A DNA stretch of 12,191 bases, from the NCBI GenBank assembly GCA_024644425.1, contig JAHELA010000033.1, positions 1 through 12,191 on the forward strand, in the 5' to 3' direction. The position numbers and the translations under genes were made by a program. Positions 6,287-12,191 of the stretch are shown here, piece after piece. Within the stretch, counting starts at the first letter, position 1; every line of letters starts with the position of its first letter. Under the pieces are notes generated by a model that had not been told where the DNA came from, searched no databases, and saw nothing but the letters and a program-made list of their open reading frames with translations. Source of the DNA: Nitrosomonadaceae bacterium. Its GTDB lineage: Bacteria; Pseudomonadota; Gammaproteobacteria; Burkholderiales; Nitrosomonadaceae.

Positions 6287-7849
6287 ATGACCATTAAACA
6301 AGCCCTAATTAGCGTTTCTGATAAAACTGGAATTGTCGAACTTGCACAAGAGTTACGTCAGCTTGACGTAGCTATACTTTCTACTGGCGGTACTGCCAAG
6401 TTACTGAAAGATGCTGGTGTGGAGGTAACTGAGGTTAGTGACTATACTGGTTTTCCAGAAATGCTCAATGGCCGTGTTAAAACTCTACACCCAAAAATCC
6501 ATGCTGGTATTTTGGCGCAGAAAGAATTACCAGAGCATATGATAGCTATGGAAAAGATGGGGCTTACAACTATTGAGTTAGTAGTTGTGAATCTCTACCC
6601 ATTTAGCCAGACAATAGCTAAGTCTGATTGTAGCCTGGAGGATGCAATAGAAAATATTGACATAGGTGGGCCTACTATGGTTCGTGCAGCAGCAAAGAAT
6701 TACAAAAGCGTAGTAGTTATGACCGACCCAGAAGACTATGTTTCTATATTGAAGGAAATGAAGTCAACCGGTTGTAAGGTTTCTGAGGAGCGAAGTTTCC
6801 AGCTTGCTTGTAAAGCGTTCTCTCATACTGCTGCCTACGACAGTATTATAAGTAATTATCTTACTAGTATTTCTCCTGATGGACAGCATAAAATTTTTCC
6901 TGCACGTCTTAATCTTAATTTTAAAATTGCTCAGAATTTACGTTATGGAGAGAACCCACATCAGGGTGCTGCATTTTATAAGGATCTTGTATCAAATGTT
7001 CTAGGTGGTTTTGCTAGTTATACACAGTTACAAGGCAAGGAACTTTCGTACAATAACATTGCAGATGCTGATGCGGCTTGGGAATGTGTTAAAACCTTTG
7101 ATTCTCCAGCTTGTGTCATTGTTAAGCATGCTAATCCATGTGGAGTCGCAATTGCTAACACGCTTATTGCAGCCTACAAAAGGGCATTTGCTACCGACCC
7201 AACTTCTGCTTTCGGGGGAATTATTGCTTTTAATCGTGGGCTTGATGGTATCACTGCTGAAGCAGTGATTAAGCAATTTGTTGAAGTGGTAATTGCCCCG
7301 GAGATAACTTCTGAAGCAAGCTCTATTCTTGCTCAGAAAAAGAATGTACGTGTACTTATTCTTCCGATAAAGGAAGGAAATAATACTCTTGATTTCAAGC
7401 GTGTGGGTGGCGGGTTATTGGTGCAATCACCTGATAATTTTAATATTGGCACAGATCACCTTAAGGTTGTAACTAAAGTACAGCCAACACAACAAGAATT
7501 ATTAGATTTAGTATTTGCATGGCGTGTAGCAAAATTTGTTAAATCTAACGCAATTGTATTTTGCGTTAATGGTAAAACACTTGGAATAGGCGCAGGGCAA
7601 ATGAGTCGAGTCGATAGTGCTCGCATTGCTTCAATAAAAGCACAAAATTCAGATATTTCTTTGGCTGGGTCAGTAGTTGCTTCAGATGCATTTTTTCCTT
7701 TTCGTGATGGGTTAGATGTAGTGGTTAAGGCTGGTGCTAAAGCAATTATTCAACCTGGTGGTAGTATGCGAGATGAAGAAGTTATTGCTGCTGCAGATGA
7801 GCAAGGTGTAACAATGATTTTTACCAATACAAGGCATTTCCGGCATTGA
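6287..7849 (+). CDS. purH: Bifunctional AICAR transformylase / IMP cyclohydrolase
   Basis: This 520-residue enzyme performs the last two steps of de novo IMP synthesis in the cytosol. It formylates AICAR with 10-formyl-tetrahydrofolate and then closes the ring to IMP. The N-terminal MGS-like cyclohydrolase domain covers about 1-195, with LISVSDKTG (7-15), STGGTAK (32-38), GRVKTLHPKIHAG (62-74) and the conserved ENIDIGGPTMVRAAAKN (122-138). The transformylase domain follows, with RYGENPHQ at 219-226, catalytic Lys280-His281 in VKHANPCG, SAFGGIIAFN (307-316), GQMSRVDS (437-444) and SDAFFPFRDG (466-475). It ends in the typical TRHFRH. Length is normal for the family. It follows fis by 73 bases and precedes purD by 85, a common betaproteobacterial order. 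Confidence 0.98.
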   Translation: MTIKQALISVSDKTGIVELAQELRQLDVAILSTGGTAKLLKDAGVEVTEVSDYTGFPEMLNGRVKTLHPKIHAGILAQKELPEHMIAMEKMGLTTIELVVVNLYPFSQTIAKSDCSLEDAIENIDIGGPTMVRAAAKNYKSVVVMTDPEDYVSILKEMKSTGCKVSEERSFQLACKAFSHTAAYDSIISNYLTSISPDGQHKIFPARLNLNFKIAQNLRYGENPHQGAAFYKDLVSNVLGGFASYTQLQGKELSYNNIADADAAWECVKTFDSPACVIVKHANPCGVAIANTLIAAYKRAFATDPTSAFGGIIAFNRGLDGITAEAVIKQFVEVVIAPEITSEASSILAQKKNVRVLILPIKEGNNTLDFKRVGGGLLVQSPDNFNIGTDHLKVVTKVQPTQQELLDLVFAWRVAKFVKSNAIVFCVNGKTLGIGAGQMSRVDSARIASIKAQNSDISLAGSVVASDAFFPFRDGLDVVVKAGAKAIIQPGGSMRDEEVIAAADEQGVTMIFTNTRHFRH

Positions 7850-7874
7850 GTCTTTTCTAACATCAATCTAGTTT

Positions 7875-7900
7875 TGAAAAAAAGCACTGTGATTTTTTCA
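7875..7900. repeat. A/T-rich inverted repeat between purH and purD
   Basis: TGAAAAAA (7875-7882) is complementary to TTTTTTCA (7893-7900) around a 10-base loop. The stem has only two G/C pairs at most and no separate T-run follows, so it is a poor intrinsic terminator. It may only slow transcription between purH and purD or have no role. Confidence 0.35.
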
Positions 7901-7934
7901 TATCATAGTAACCTTATGGTAACAGGGTCTTAAT

Positions 7935-9245
7935 ATGAAACTACTCGTAATTGGGAGTGGTGGCAGGGAACACGCCCTAGCTTGGAAATTAAACCAGTCG
8001 CCCCGAGTACACAAGGTTTTTGTTGCTCCAGGTAATGCTGGGATAGCTTTGGAAGATGGATTGGAAAATCTTCCTATAAGTTCTATCCCTGAGTTAATAG
8101 AATTTGCAAAAAACGAATCAATTATGTTCACTGTGGTAGGTCCTGAAGCACCACTTGCGGCAGGTATAGTAAATGCCTTTCGTTCAGCAAATCTGAGAAT
8201 ATTTGGTCCAACCCAACAAGCCACGCAACTAGAGGCATCTAAAGAATACTCTAAAGATTTTATGAAACGCTACGGTATTCCTACTGCAGCATATGCTAGT
8301 TTTAGTGATCCCACAGAGGCACATGAATATTTGAATAAGAAAGGAGCTCCAATTGTCATCAAGGCGGATGGACTGGCAGCAGGTAAGGGTGTAGAGGTGG
8401 CAATGGATATGTCAAGTGCTCACGCAGCTATAGATGCAATGCTAGTTTCAAACAGTATGGGCGCTGCAGGCTCAAGAATCTTGATCGAAGAATTTTTACA
8501 AGGTGAAGAAGTTAGCTTTATTGTCATGGCTGACGGCCATCATTTAGTGCCATTTGCAACTAGTCAGGATCATAAGCGCTTAAAAGATGGTGATCAAGGG
8601 CCAAATACTGGCGGAATGGGTGCTTATTCTCCTGCATCAATAGTTACTTCTGAATTAAGCACCAGGATAATAAATGAAACAATCAAGCCAGTTATTAGAG
8701 GAATGGCACAGGATGGACACTCCTATACAGGGTTTCTCTATGCGGGGCTAATGATTTCTCAGAATGAAGAAATCAATGTACTAGAATACAATTGTCGTAT
8801 GGGAGATCCAGAGACCCAACCTATCATGTTGCGGCTAAAAAGTGACTTATCAATGTTAGTAGAGCATGCAATAGAAGGAAAGCTTGAAGAAGTGGAGATA
8901 GAGTGGGATCATCGTGTGGCTCTAGGAGTGGTGATGGCAGCTTATGGATATCCTAAGAAGGTACGTATTGGGGACATAATTTATGGTTTATCGGAACTTA
9001 CATCAGTGGAGAAATTAAGTAATGATTTTCATGTATTCCATGCCGGCACTAAGATGGGTGGAGGGGATAATAAAGACATTATTACCACAGGTGGGCGCGT
9101 GTTATGTGTTACTGCTTTAGGAGAAAACGTGAATACTGCTCAGCATCGTGCATATGAAATAGCAGATAAAATCTATTTTGAGGGCTGCCAGATGCGGCAT
9201 GATATCGGGTATCTGGCAACTAATTCTTTGCCTCAAGAAAAATAA
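7935..9245 (+). CDS. purD: Phosphoribosylamine-glycine ligase (GAR synthetase)
   Basis: This 436-residue ATP-grasp enzyme joins glycine to 5-phosphoribosylamine, the second step of purine synthesis. The N-terminal domain carries GSGGREHALAW (7-17) and the VAPGNAG loop (30-36). The ATP-grasp domain includes VIKADGLAAGKGV (141-153). The PurD signature spans 212-233 (DHKRLKDGDQGPNTGGMGAY and the following SP), and the metal-binding region is NCRMGDPETQ (286-295). The C-terminal domain has FHAGTK (368-373) and GGRVL (386-390). Length matches the family. The start is supported by CAGGG at 7923-7927, 7 bases before ATG. It shares a pathway with purH upstream, and both make the purine ring; hemF follows. 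Confidence 0.97.
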   Translation: MKLLVIGSGGREHALAWKLNQSPRVHKVFVAPGNAGIALEDGLENLPISSIPELIEFAKNESIMFTVVGPEAPLAAGIVNAFRSANLRIFGPTQQATQLEASKEYSKDFMKRYGIPTAAYASFSDPTEAHEYLNKKGAPIVIKADGLAAGKGVEVAMDMSSAHAAIDAMLVSNSMGAAGSRILIEEFLQGEEVSFIVMADGHHLVPFATSQDHKRLKDGDQGPNTGGMGAYSPASIVTSELSTRIINETIKPVIRGMAQDGHSYTGFLYAGLMISQNEEINVLEYNCRMGDPETQPIMLRLKSDLSMLVEHAIEGKLEEVEIEWDHRVALGVVMAAYGYPKKVRIGDIIYGLSELTSVEKLSNDFHVFHAGTKMGGGDNKDIITTGGRVLCVTALGENVNTAQHRAYEIADKIYFEGCQMRHDIGYLATNSLPQEK

Positions 9246-9281
9246 TTGTGGTTTATCGCAAAACCAGGTAAAAATTTAGTT

Positions 9282-10178
9282 ATGAATATAACTCTAGTCA
9301 AAGAGTTTCTTATTGGACTACAAGATCAAATTATTAAGAATTTGGAACAGATAGATGGCAAGTACTTCAAACGTGAGAAGTGGGAGCGTTCTGAGGGTGG
9401 TGGTGGATTAAGTTGTGTGATGGAGAAAGGAAATGTGTTTGAACGTGGTGGAGTAAACTACTCACATGTATTTGGTATGGGATTACCTGCATCAGCTACT
9501 GCAGCACGACCTGAACTGACAGGGCGTTCTTTTGAAGCAATGGGCGTATCTTTAGTGTTGCATCCATATAACCCGTATATACCCACAGTTCACTTAAACG
9601 TACGCTTCCTGGAAGCTATTAAGGAAGGAGCTGAGCCTGTATGGTGGTTTGGCGGTGGAATGGATTTAACTCCTTATTATGGTTTTGAGGAAGATGCAAA
9701 ACATTTTCACCAGACCTGTAAAAGTTCGCTTGAATCATTTGGTAGTGATTATCATAAACGTTTTAAGAAGTGGTGCGATCAGTATTTTTATTTGAAACAC
9801 AGAAATGAGCCACGTGGAATTGGAGGAATTTTCTTTGACGATCTCAGCCAACCTGATTTCGACACTTGTTTCAATCTAACTAAAAGTGTGGGGAACCATT
9901 TTTTACCTAGCTATCTGCCAATCTTGGAGCGTCGACTAAATACGCCTTATAGTGAGCATGAACGTGATTTCCAAGCTTACCGTCGTGGACGGTACGTAGA
10001 GTTTAATCTGGTATGGGATCGTGGGACCTTATTTGGGCTGCAATCTGGTGGACGCACCGAATCTATTCTTATGTCCCTGCCGCCCGTAGTAAAATGGCGC
10101 TACGATTGGAAACCGGAGTCGGGTAGCGCAGAGGCAAAACTTTATACCAATTTCCTAATTAGTAAGGATTGGGTGTAA
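9282..10178 (+). CDS. hemF: Oxygen-dependent coproporphyrinogen III oxidase
   Basis: This cytosolic haem-synthesis enzyme decarboxylates coproporphyrinogen III to protoporphyrinogen IX using molecular oxygen, so the host can use oxygen. Key stretches are GGGGLSCV (39-46), GVNYSHVFG (57-65), LPASATAARPEL (68-79), WWFGGGMDLTPYYGFEEDA (121-139), YLKHRNEPRGIGGIFFDD (170-187) and YVEFNLVWDRGT near the C-terminus. Conserved histidines are at 94, 104, 143 and 173, equivalent to 96, 106, 145 and 175 of the Escherichia coli protein. I chose ATG at 9282, giving 298 residues, because the enteric protein has 299 and begins at the same point. The in-frame TTG at 9246 would add 12 residues without homology. 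The ribosome-binding site is weak (AGG at 9266-9268). Thirty-six bases separate it from purD. Confidence 0.96.
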   Translation: MNITLVKEFLIGLQDQIIKNLEQIDGKYFKREKWERSEGGGGLSCVMEKGNVFERGGVNYSHVFGMGLPASATAARPELTGRSFEAMGVSLVLHPYNPYIPTVHLNVRFLEAIKEGAEPVWWFGGGMDLTPYYGFEEDAKHFHQTCKSSLESFGSDYHKRFKKWCDQYFYLKHRNEPRGIGGIFFDDLSQPDFDTCFNLTKSVGNHFLPSYLPILERRLNTPYSEHERDFQAYRRGRYVEFNLVWDRGTLFGLQSGGRTESILMSLPPVVKWRYDWKPESGSAEAKLYTNFLISKDWV

Positions 10179-10418
10179 ACCACTAGGTAAGATCATATAT
10201 TACGAGCGGTAAAATGTAATGCTGCTTATACTAGAAACTTAGTATTGATAGGCGTTATTTTATTGGGACTAGTAGCAATTATAATACTGTTAAATTATGT
10301 AATTACTATTGACATTAATATACCGACGCTGGAGAATTAAAATCAAATTAACGTTTTTGCTTGAAAGGGTGTATGTTGAGAAGAGTCGTGTTATAGAAAT
10401 TAAAATAGCGAGGATAAA
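10179..10418. other. 240-base gap between hemF and the exported-protein gene
   Basis: The left half holds the possible small membrane-peptide frame described separately. The right half (10341-10418) is AT-rich leader for the next gene and ends in GAGG (10410-10413), a good ribosome-binding site. TAAAAT at 10402-10407 could be a -10 box, with TTGAGA (10377-10382) 19 bases upstream. No terminator with a T-run is visible after hemF. Confidence 0.35.
10191..10340 (+). pseudogene. Possible one-helix small membrane protein, start missing or frameshifted
   Basis: An open frame of 49 codons ends at TAA 10338-10340. Its middle reads LVLIGVILLGLVAIIILLNY, a textbook transmembrane helix, followed by VITIDINIPTLEN. 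No ATG or GTG starts it; the only in-frame usual start is TTG at 10245, within the helix and without a ribosome-binding site. An ATG at 10213 preceded by GAGCGG is followed immediately by TAA. Removing one T after that ATG would join it to this frame as MNAAYTRNLVL and so on. That suggests a small membrane-protein gene broken by one inserted base, or a sequencing error. AT-rich DNA yields hydrophobic frames by chance, so confidence is low. I recognise no family. Confidence 0.3.
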
Positions 10419-10850
10419 ATGACTAATGATCAAATAAAAAAGTATATTTCTATACGAGTAACAAAGTCAGGTTTAAACCCATTTCCAAGAAAAACCTACG
10501 GCACCATTACTGCAATTATTATTTTATGCGTCTATACAATTATGACCGTACCTGCTGTTCATGCGCAGGACGCACCACCACCGGCTTCTGGCGACTCTAC
10601 AACTGAAATTGCTGTATCTGATACCGGTATGGAAGCAGCATCAGCCCTTGCGACAATCGTGTATTTCCCAGTTAAAGCTGCTTTTTCTCTTGTCGGTGGA
10701 GTAGTTGGTGGCCTTACCTACGCGTTTACAGGTGGCGATGAAGAGGCCACCAACAAAGTGTGGGAAACTAGCATGGGAGGAAACTATAGCATTACACCTA
10801 AGAATTTGACTGGAGAGGAGCCTGTCCATTTTATGGGCCCCTCTGAATGA
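10419..10850 (+). CDS. Exported glycine-rich protein of unknown function
   Basis: This 143-residue protein begins with a basic n-region of unusual length (about 26 residues), then a hydrophobic core at about 28-44. A likely signal peptidase I site follows AVHA (46-49), so it is expected in the periplasm; no lipobox is seen. After a proline/serine-rich linker (51-65) comes a compact domain: ALATIVYFPVKAAFSL, then a GGVVGG glycine-zipper-like segment, TYAFTGGDEEA, and an end region reading NYSITPKNLTGEEPV. I know similar small exported or lipoprotein sequences with this YFPVK, GGVVGGL, TGG and TP-L-G-P pattern from other proteobacteria, but no name or function can be given. GAGG at 10410-10413 supports the start. 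The gene stands alone, with gaps of 240 and about 300 bases on either side, before a lipid-transport locus. Confidence 0.82.
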   Translation: MTNDQIKKYISIRVTKSGLNPFPRKTYGTITAIIILCVYTIMTVPAVHAQDAPPPASGDSTTEIAVSDTGMEAASALATIVYFPVKAAFSLVGGVVGGLTYAFTGGDEEATNKVWETSMGGNYSITPKNLTGEEPVHFMGPSE

Positions 10851-10882
10851 TGATATTTCATCCTCTCCAGACTAGGGATGAA
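10810..10882. repeat. Overlapping inverted repeats at the end of the exported-protein gene
   Basis: CTGGAGAGGA at 10810-10819, inside the coding sequence, is a perfect 10-base inverted repeat of TCCTCTCCAG at 10861-10870, beyond the stop. A second repeat pairs TTCATCC (10857-10863) with GGATGAA (10876-10882). The two stems share bases 10861-10863 and cannot form fully at the same time. The loop of the first also holds CCAT-TTT-ATGG (10826-10836). No T-run follows, so this is not a standard intrinsic terminator. It may be a 3' stabilising or Rho-linked structure. Confidence 0.45.
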
Positions 10883-11147
10883 GGGCTGGGGTTGTTAATG
10901 TGTGAGATTGTTTGGACAGATATAGTTCTAGTGGATATTTAGTCATAGAAATGTAAGTAATTTAGTAAAGCTAATAACACCATAGTTTGTATTGTGTGCT
11001 TTCATGCTAAAGAATACAGATTATATGAGCTCAATTTATTTGAGAGGGAAGCCAAGAAATAAACAGGTTTTCTACTCCTAAAAATTCTTCAATTGCTTGT
11101 GTTGGTGTCATGGCGCCTCACTTTTTTTTGATTTGAATCATCATTCC
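10851..11147. other. About 300 bases without a clear gene, before the permease
   Basis: Apart from the inverted repeats at its left end and the minus-strand micro-frame at 11031-11111, I see nothing convincing here. ATG at 10899 opens a 14-codon plus-strand frame behind GGGG, too short to call. CTCAA/TTGAG forms a small stem near 11030. No tRNA, riboswitch or insertion-sequence end is visible. The permease promoter should lie here but no good box pair was found. Confidence 0.3.
11031..11111 (-). other. Possible micro-gene on the minus strand (26 codons)
   Basis: On the minus strand, TGAGG (11120-11116) lies 4 bases before ATG at 11111-11109. The frame encodes 26 residues beginning MTPTQAIEEFLGVENLF and ends with WLPSQIN before TGA at 11033-11031. 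The composition is protein-like, with an acidic amphipathic first half and a hydrophobic, tryptophan-containing second half. It overlaps the 5' extension of the permease frame on the opposite strand, which argues for the later permease start. It is too short for a firm call and could be a gene remnant. No family is recognised. Confidence 0.22.
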
Positions 11148-11903
11148 ATGAGACAAAATTCTTTATCCCGTTTTGGATTGGATACTCTAGGCCTCACATT
11201 TGTGAGGTCAGTGACTAGTTGGTGGCTGATTATCCATTTTGGGGCTATTGCAATTGTTATGGCCCTGTCACCATCAACCTATGATCATAGAAATCGTGGT
11301 GTTATAGCAAAAAATATTTACACAAATACGTGGCAGGTATTGCTTTGGTTCACGTCGTTGTGTGCACTTATTAGCCTAGTATTGGTAAGAATCATTGTTG
11401 TTACAGCTTTAAGTTACGGCTTATCTCAATATGCGCTGGAAATGGTAGTACGAGTACTAGTACTAGAGTTGATCCCACTTGGTGCCGCCCTATTTGTGAT
11501 ATTGCGTTCTAATAAGGAGGTTAATTCAATAAGGAAAGGTAGCTCGATGCGTACCGATATTATTCCACGTGTGATAGCTATTGCATTCTCAGTGGTAACA
11601 TTAGCAGCGGTGAGTAGCTTGGTTGCGTTGGTGATAGCATATATAGTTGTTTATGGTTTTTCACCTTGGGGTTTCGCAGAATACACTCGCATGGTTGGGC
11701 GTGTATTTGACCCAGGTGTGGCTGTTGCTTTTATCCTAAAAACTGTTTTGTTTAGCTTGTCAGTTGCTGTAATACCAATTGCTTCAGTATTACATGGAAG
11801 AATGCCTATTAGTGAATCGAGATCAGTTCCAAATGGAACTGTGCGCTTATTCTTAGCTTTGGCACTTATTGAGGGTGCATCATTAGCAATTAAATTTATT
11901 TAA
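11148..11903 (+). CDS. MlaE-family ABC transporter permease (divergent)
   Basis: From ATG at 11148 this is a 251-residue inner-membrane protein. It has an N-terminal interfacial region (SVTSWWLIIHFGAIAIVMAL, 21-40), then about five hydrophobic segments near 62-90, 98-119, 138-170, 188-215 and 232-250. The layout matches MlaE-type permeases, including a long first transmembrane unit after a TNTWQ stretch and a last unit after the RSVPNGTVR sequence, which corresponds to ATTRTVV in MlaE. The usual LRELGPV motif is altered to VLELIPLGAALF at 105-116, so it is not canonical MlaE. Family knowledge: such permeases pair with an ATPase and an MCE protein to move phospholipid between inner and outer membranes. 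The MCE gene follows after 1 base. TTG at 11097 would add 17 residues that look unlike protein; neither start has a clear ribosome-binding site. Confidence 0.8.
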   Translation: MRQNSLSRFGLDTLGLTFVRSVTSWWLIIHFGAIAIVMALSPSTYDHRNRGVIAKNIYTNTWQVLLWFTSLCALISLVLVRIIVVTALSYGLSQYALEMVVRVLVLELIPLGAALFVILRSNKEVNSIRKGSSMRTDIIPRVIAIAFSVVTLAAVSSLVALVIAYIVVYGFSPWGFAEYTRMVGRVFDPGVAVAFILKTVLFSLSVAVIPIASVLHGRMPISESRSVPNGTVRLFLALALIEGASLAIKFI

Positions 11904-11904
11904 A

Positions 11905-12191
11905 GTGGATAATAAAAACATAAAATCTGAACTCGAACCCGAGTTAATTTCCGAGCAGTCTTCGGCGCCGCCTCCAAATATTGAGTTTAAGGCCCTGGCT
12001 CTAGTAGTTTTTATGGTAACAATAATTTGTGCTTCACTTGCGTATGTTATGTATGCACGTGGTGTGTTTGAGAGTACTCAGCAAGTAATATTGATTGCAG
12101 ATAATTCTGAGGGCGTGATTGTTGGTATGGACTTGACGTTTTCAGGTTTTCCAATAGGGCGTGTACGTCGTATAGAGCTTTCAGATGATGG
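11905..12191 (+). CDS. MCE/MlaD-family substrate-binding protein (5' part, runs off the window)
   Basis: The first 95 codons are present. Starting at GTG 11905, the protein has a charged, proline-containing cytoplasmic tail (about 1-28), and one transmembrane helix at about 28-50 (ALALVVFMVTIICASLAYVM). The beginning of an MCE domain follows: QQVILIADNSEGVIVGMDLT, then FSGFPIGRVRRIEL at 79-92. The glycine-hydrophobic pattern there is the usual start of the domain (G-x-x-V-x-xxG-xxVG-V). Family knowledge: MCE proteins are anchored in the inner membrane and form hexameric rings or tubes that carry lipid across the periplasm. The start is one base after the permease stop, implying coupling. The 28-residue cytoplasmic tail is longer than in MlaD. 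The first in-frame ATG is inside the helix, so GTG is preferred; an earlier start is barred by the permease stop region. Confidence 0.83.
   Translation, partial: MDNKNIKSELEPELISEQSSAPPPNIEFKALALVVFMVTIICASLAYVMYARGVFESTQQVILIADNSEGVIVGMDLTFSGFPIGRVRRIELSDD

Noticed and set aside
7875..7900. Intrinsic terminator between purH and purD
   Set aside because: The stem is almost entirely A/T pairs and no T-run follows it, so efficient termination is unlikely.
7898..8224. 108-codon minus-strand frame over the purD start
   Set aside because: It is antisense to the conserved N-terminal domain of PurD and its translation has no recognisable features.
9246..9281. TTG start for hemF directly after the purD stop
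   Set aside because: It would add 12 residues with no counterpart in the family; ATG at 9282 gives the expected length and N-terminus.
10373..10396. Leader peptide MLRRVVL upstream of the exported-protein gene
   Set aside because: The AAAGGG before it is only 3 bases from the ATG, it is 7 codons long, and no attenuator hairpin follows.
11097..11147. TTG start for the permease
   Set aside because: The added residues (MCWCHGASLFFDLNHHS) do not look like a membrane-protein N-terminus and there is no ribosome-binding site; the ATG at 11148 is simpler.
11453..11464. Perfect 12-base palindrome AGTACTAGTACT
   Set aside because: It lies inside the permease coding sequence and arises from repeated GTA and CTA codons for Val and Leu in a membrane helix; no second copy was noticed near a promoter.
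1..12191. Mobile element, prophage, CRISPR array or defence island
   Set aside because: No transposase or integrase motifs, no terminal or direct repeats, no spacer-repeat pattern, and nearly all large frames are recognisable housekeeping genes.

Overview
This window looks like chromosomal core sequence from an AT-rich betaproteobacterium. The gene content and order fit that class: a ubiK start, amgK-murU, pepP-ubiH, dusB-fis with a short Fis, purH-purD, aerobic hemF, and a MlaE/MCE lipid-transport locus. A Nitrosomonadales-like relative is a reasonable guess, but this rests on gene order and protein resemblance judged by eye. No phylogenetic marker or rRNA is present. No transposase, integrase, tRNA, rRNA or CRISPR array is visible.

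Left edge (1-182): the 5' end of a UbiK-type gene runs off the edge on the minus strand. Its intergenic region is shared with the rightward genes. Everything else of size is on the plus strand. Genes 183-1935 form the amgK-murU pair, a cell-wall recycling bypass that takes MurNAc to UDP-MurNAc. Genes 1979-4842 are pepP, an unnamed small membrane protein and the ubiquinone hydroxylase gene ubiH; the first two overlap by 4 bases.

Middle (4961-10178): dusB-fis (tRNA dihydrouridine synthase and nucleoid protein, overlapping by 4 bases) is followed by purH and purD (late and early steps of IMP synthesis) and hemF (oxygen-dependent coproporphyrinogen III oxidase). Gaps are 36-85 bases. The genes lie head to tail and could be partly co-transcribed, with possible extra promoters in the 118-base gap before dusB and the 73- and 85-base gaps around purH.

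Right part (10179-12191): coding density falls. A 240-base gap contains an open frame for a one-helix membrane peptide that lacks a good start. Next come an exported glycine-rich 143-residue protein, a second gap of about 300 bases, a divergent MlaE-family permease, and one base later an MCE-domain protein cut by the window end. The last two are the start of a phospholipid-type ABC transporter of the inner membrane and periplasm.

No large unknown system is evident. The points most worth a second look are three very small open frames in the gaps, two of them with good ribosome-binding sites on the minus strand. Also of interest are the inverted repeats at the end of the exported-protein gene, and the exported protein and pepP-ubiH membrane protein, neither of which I can name.
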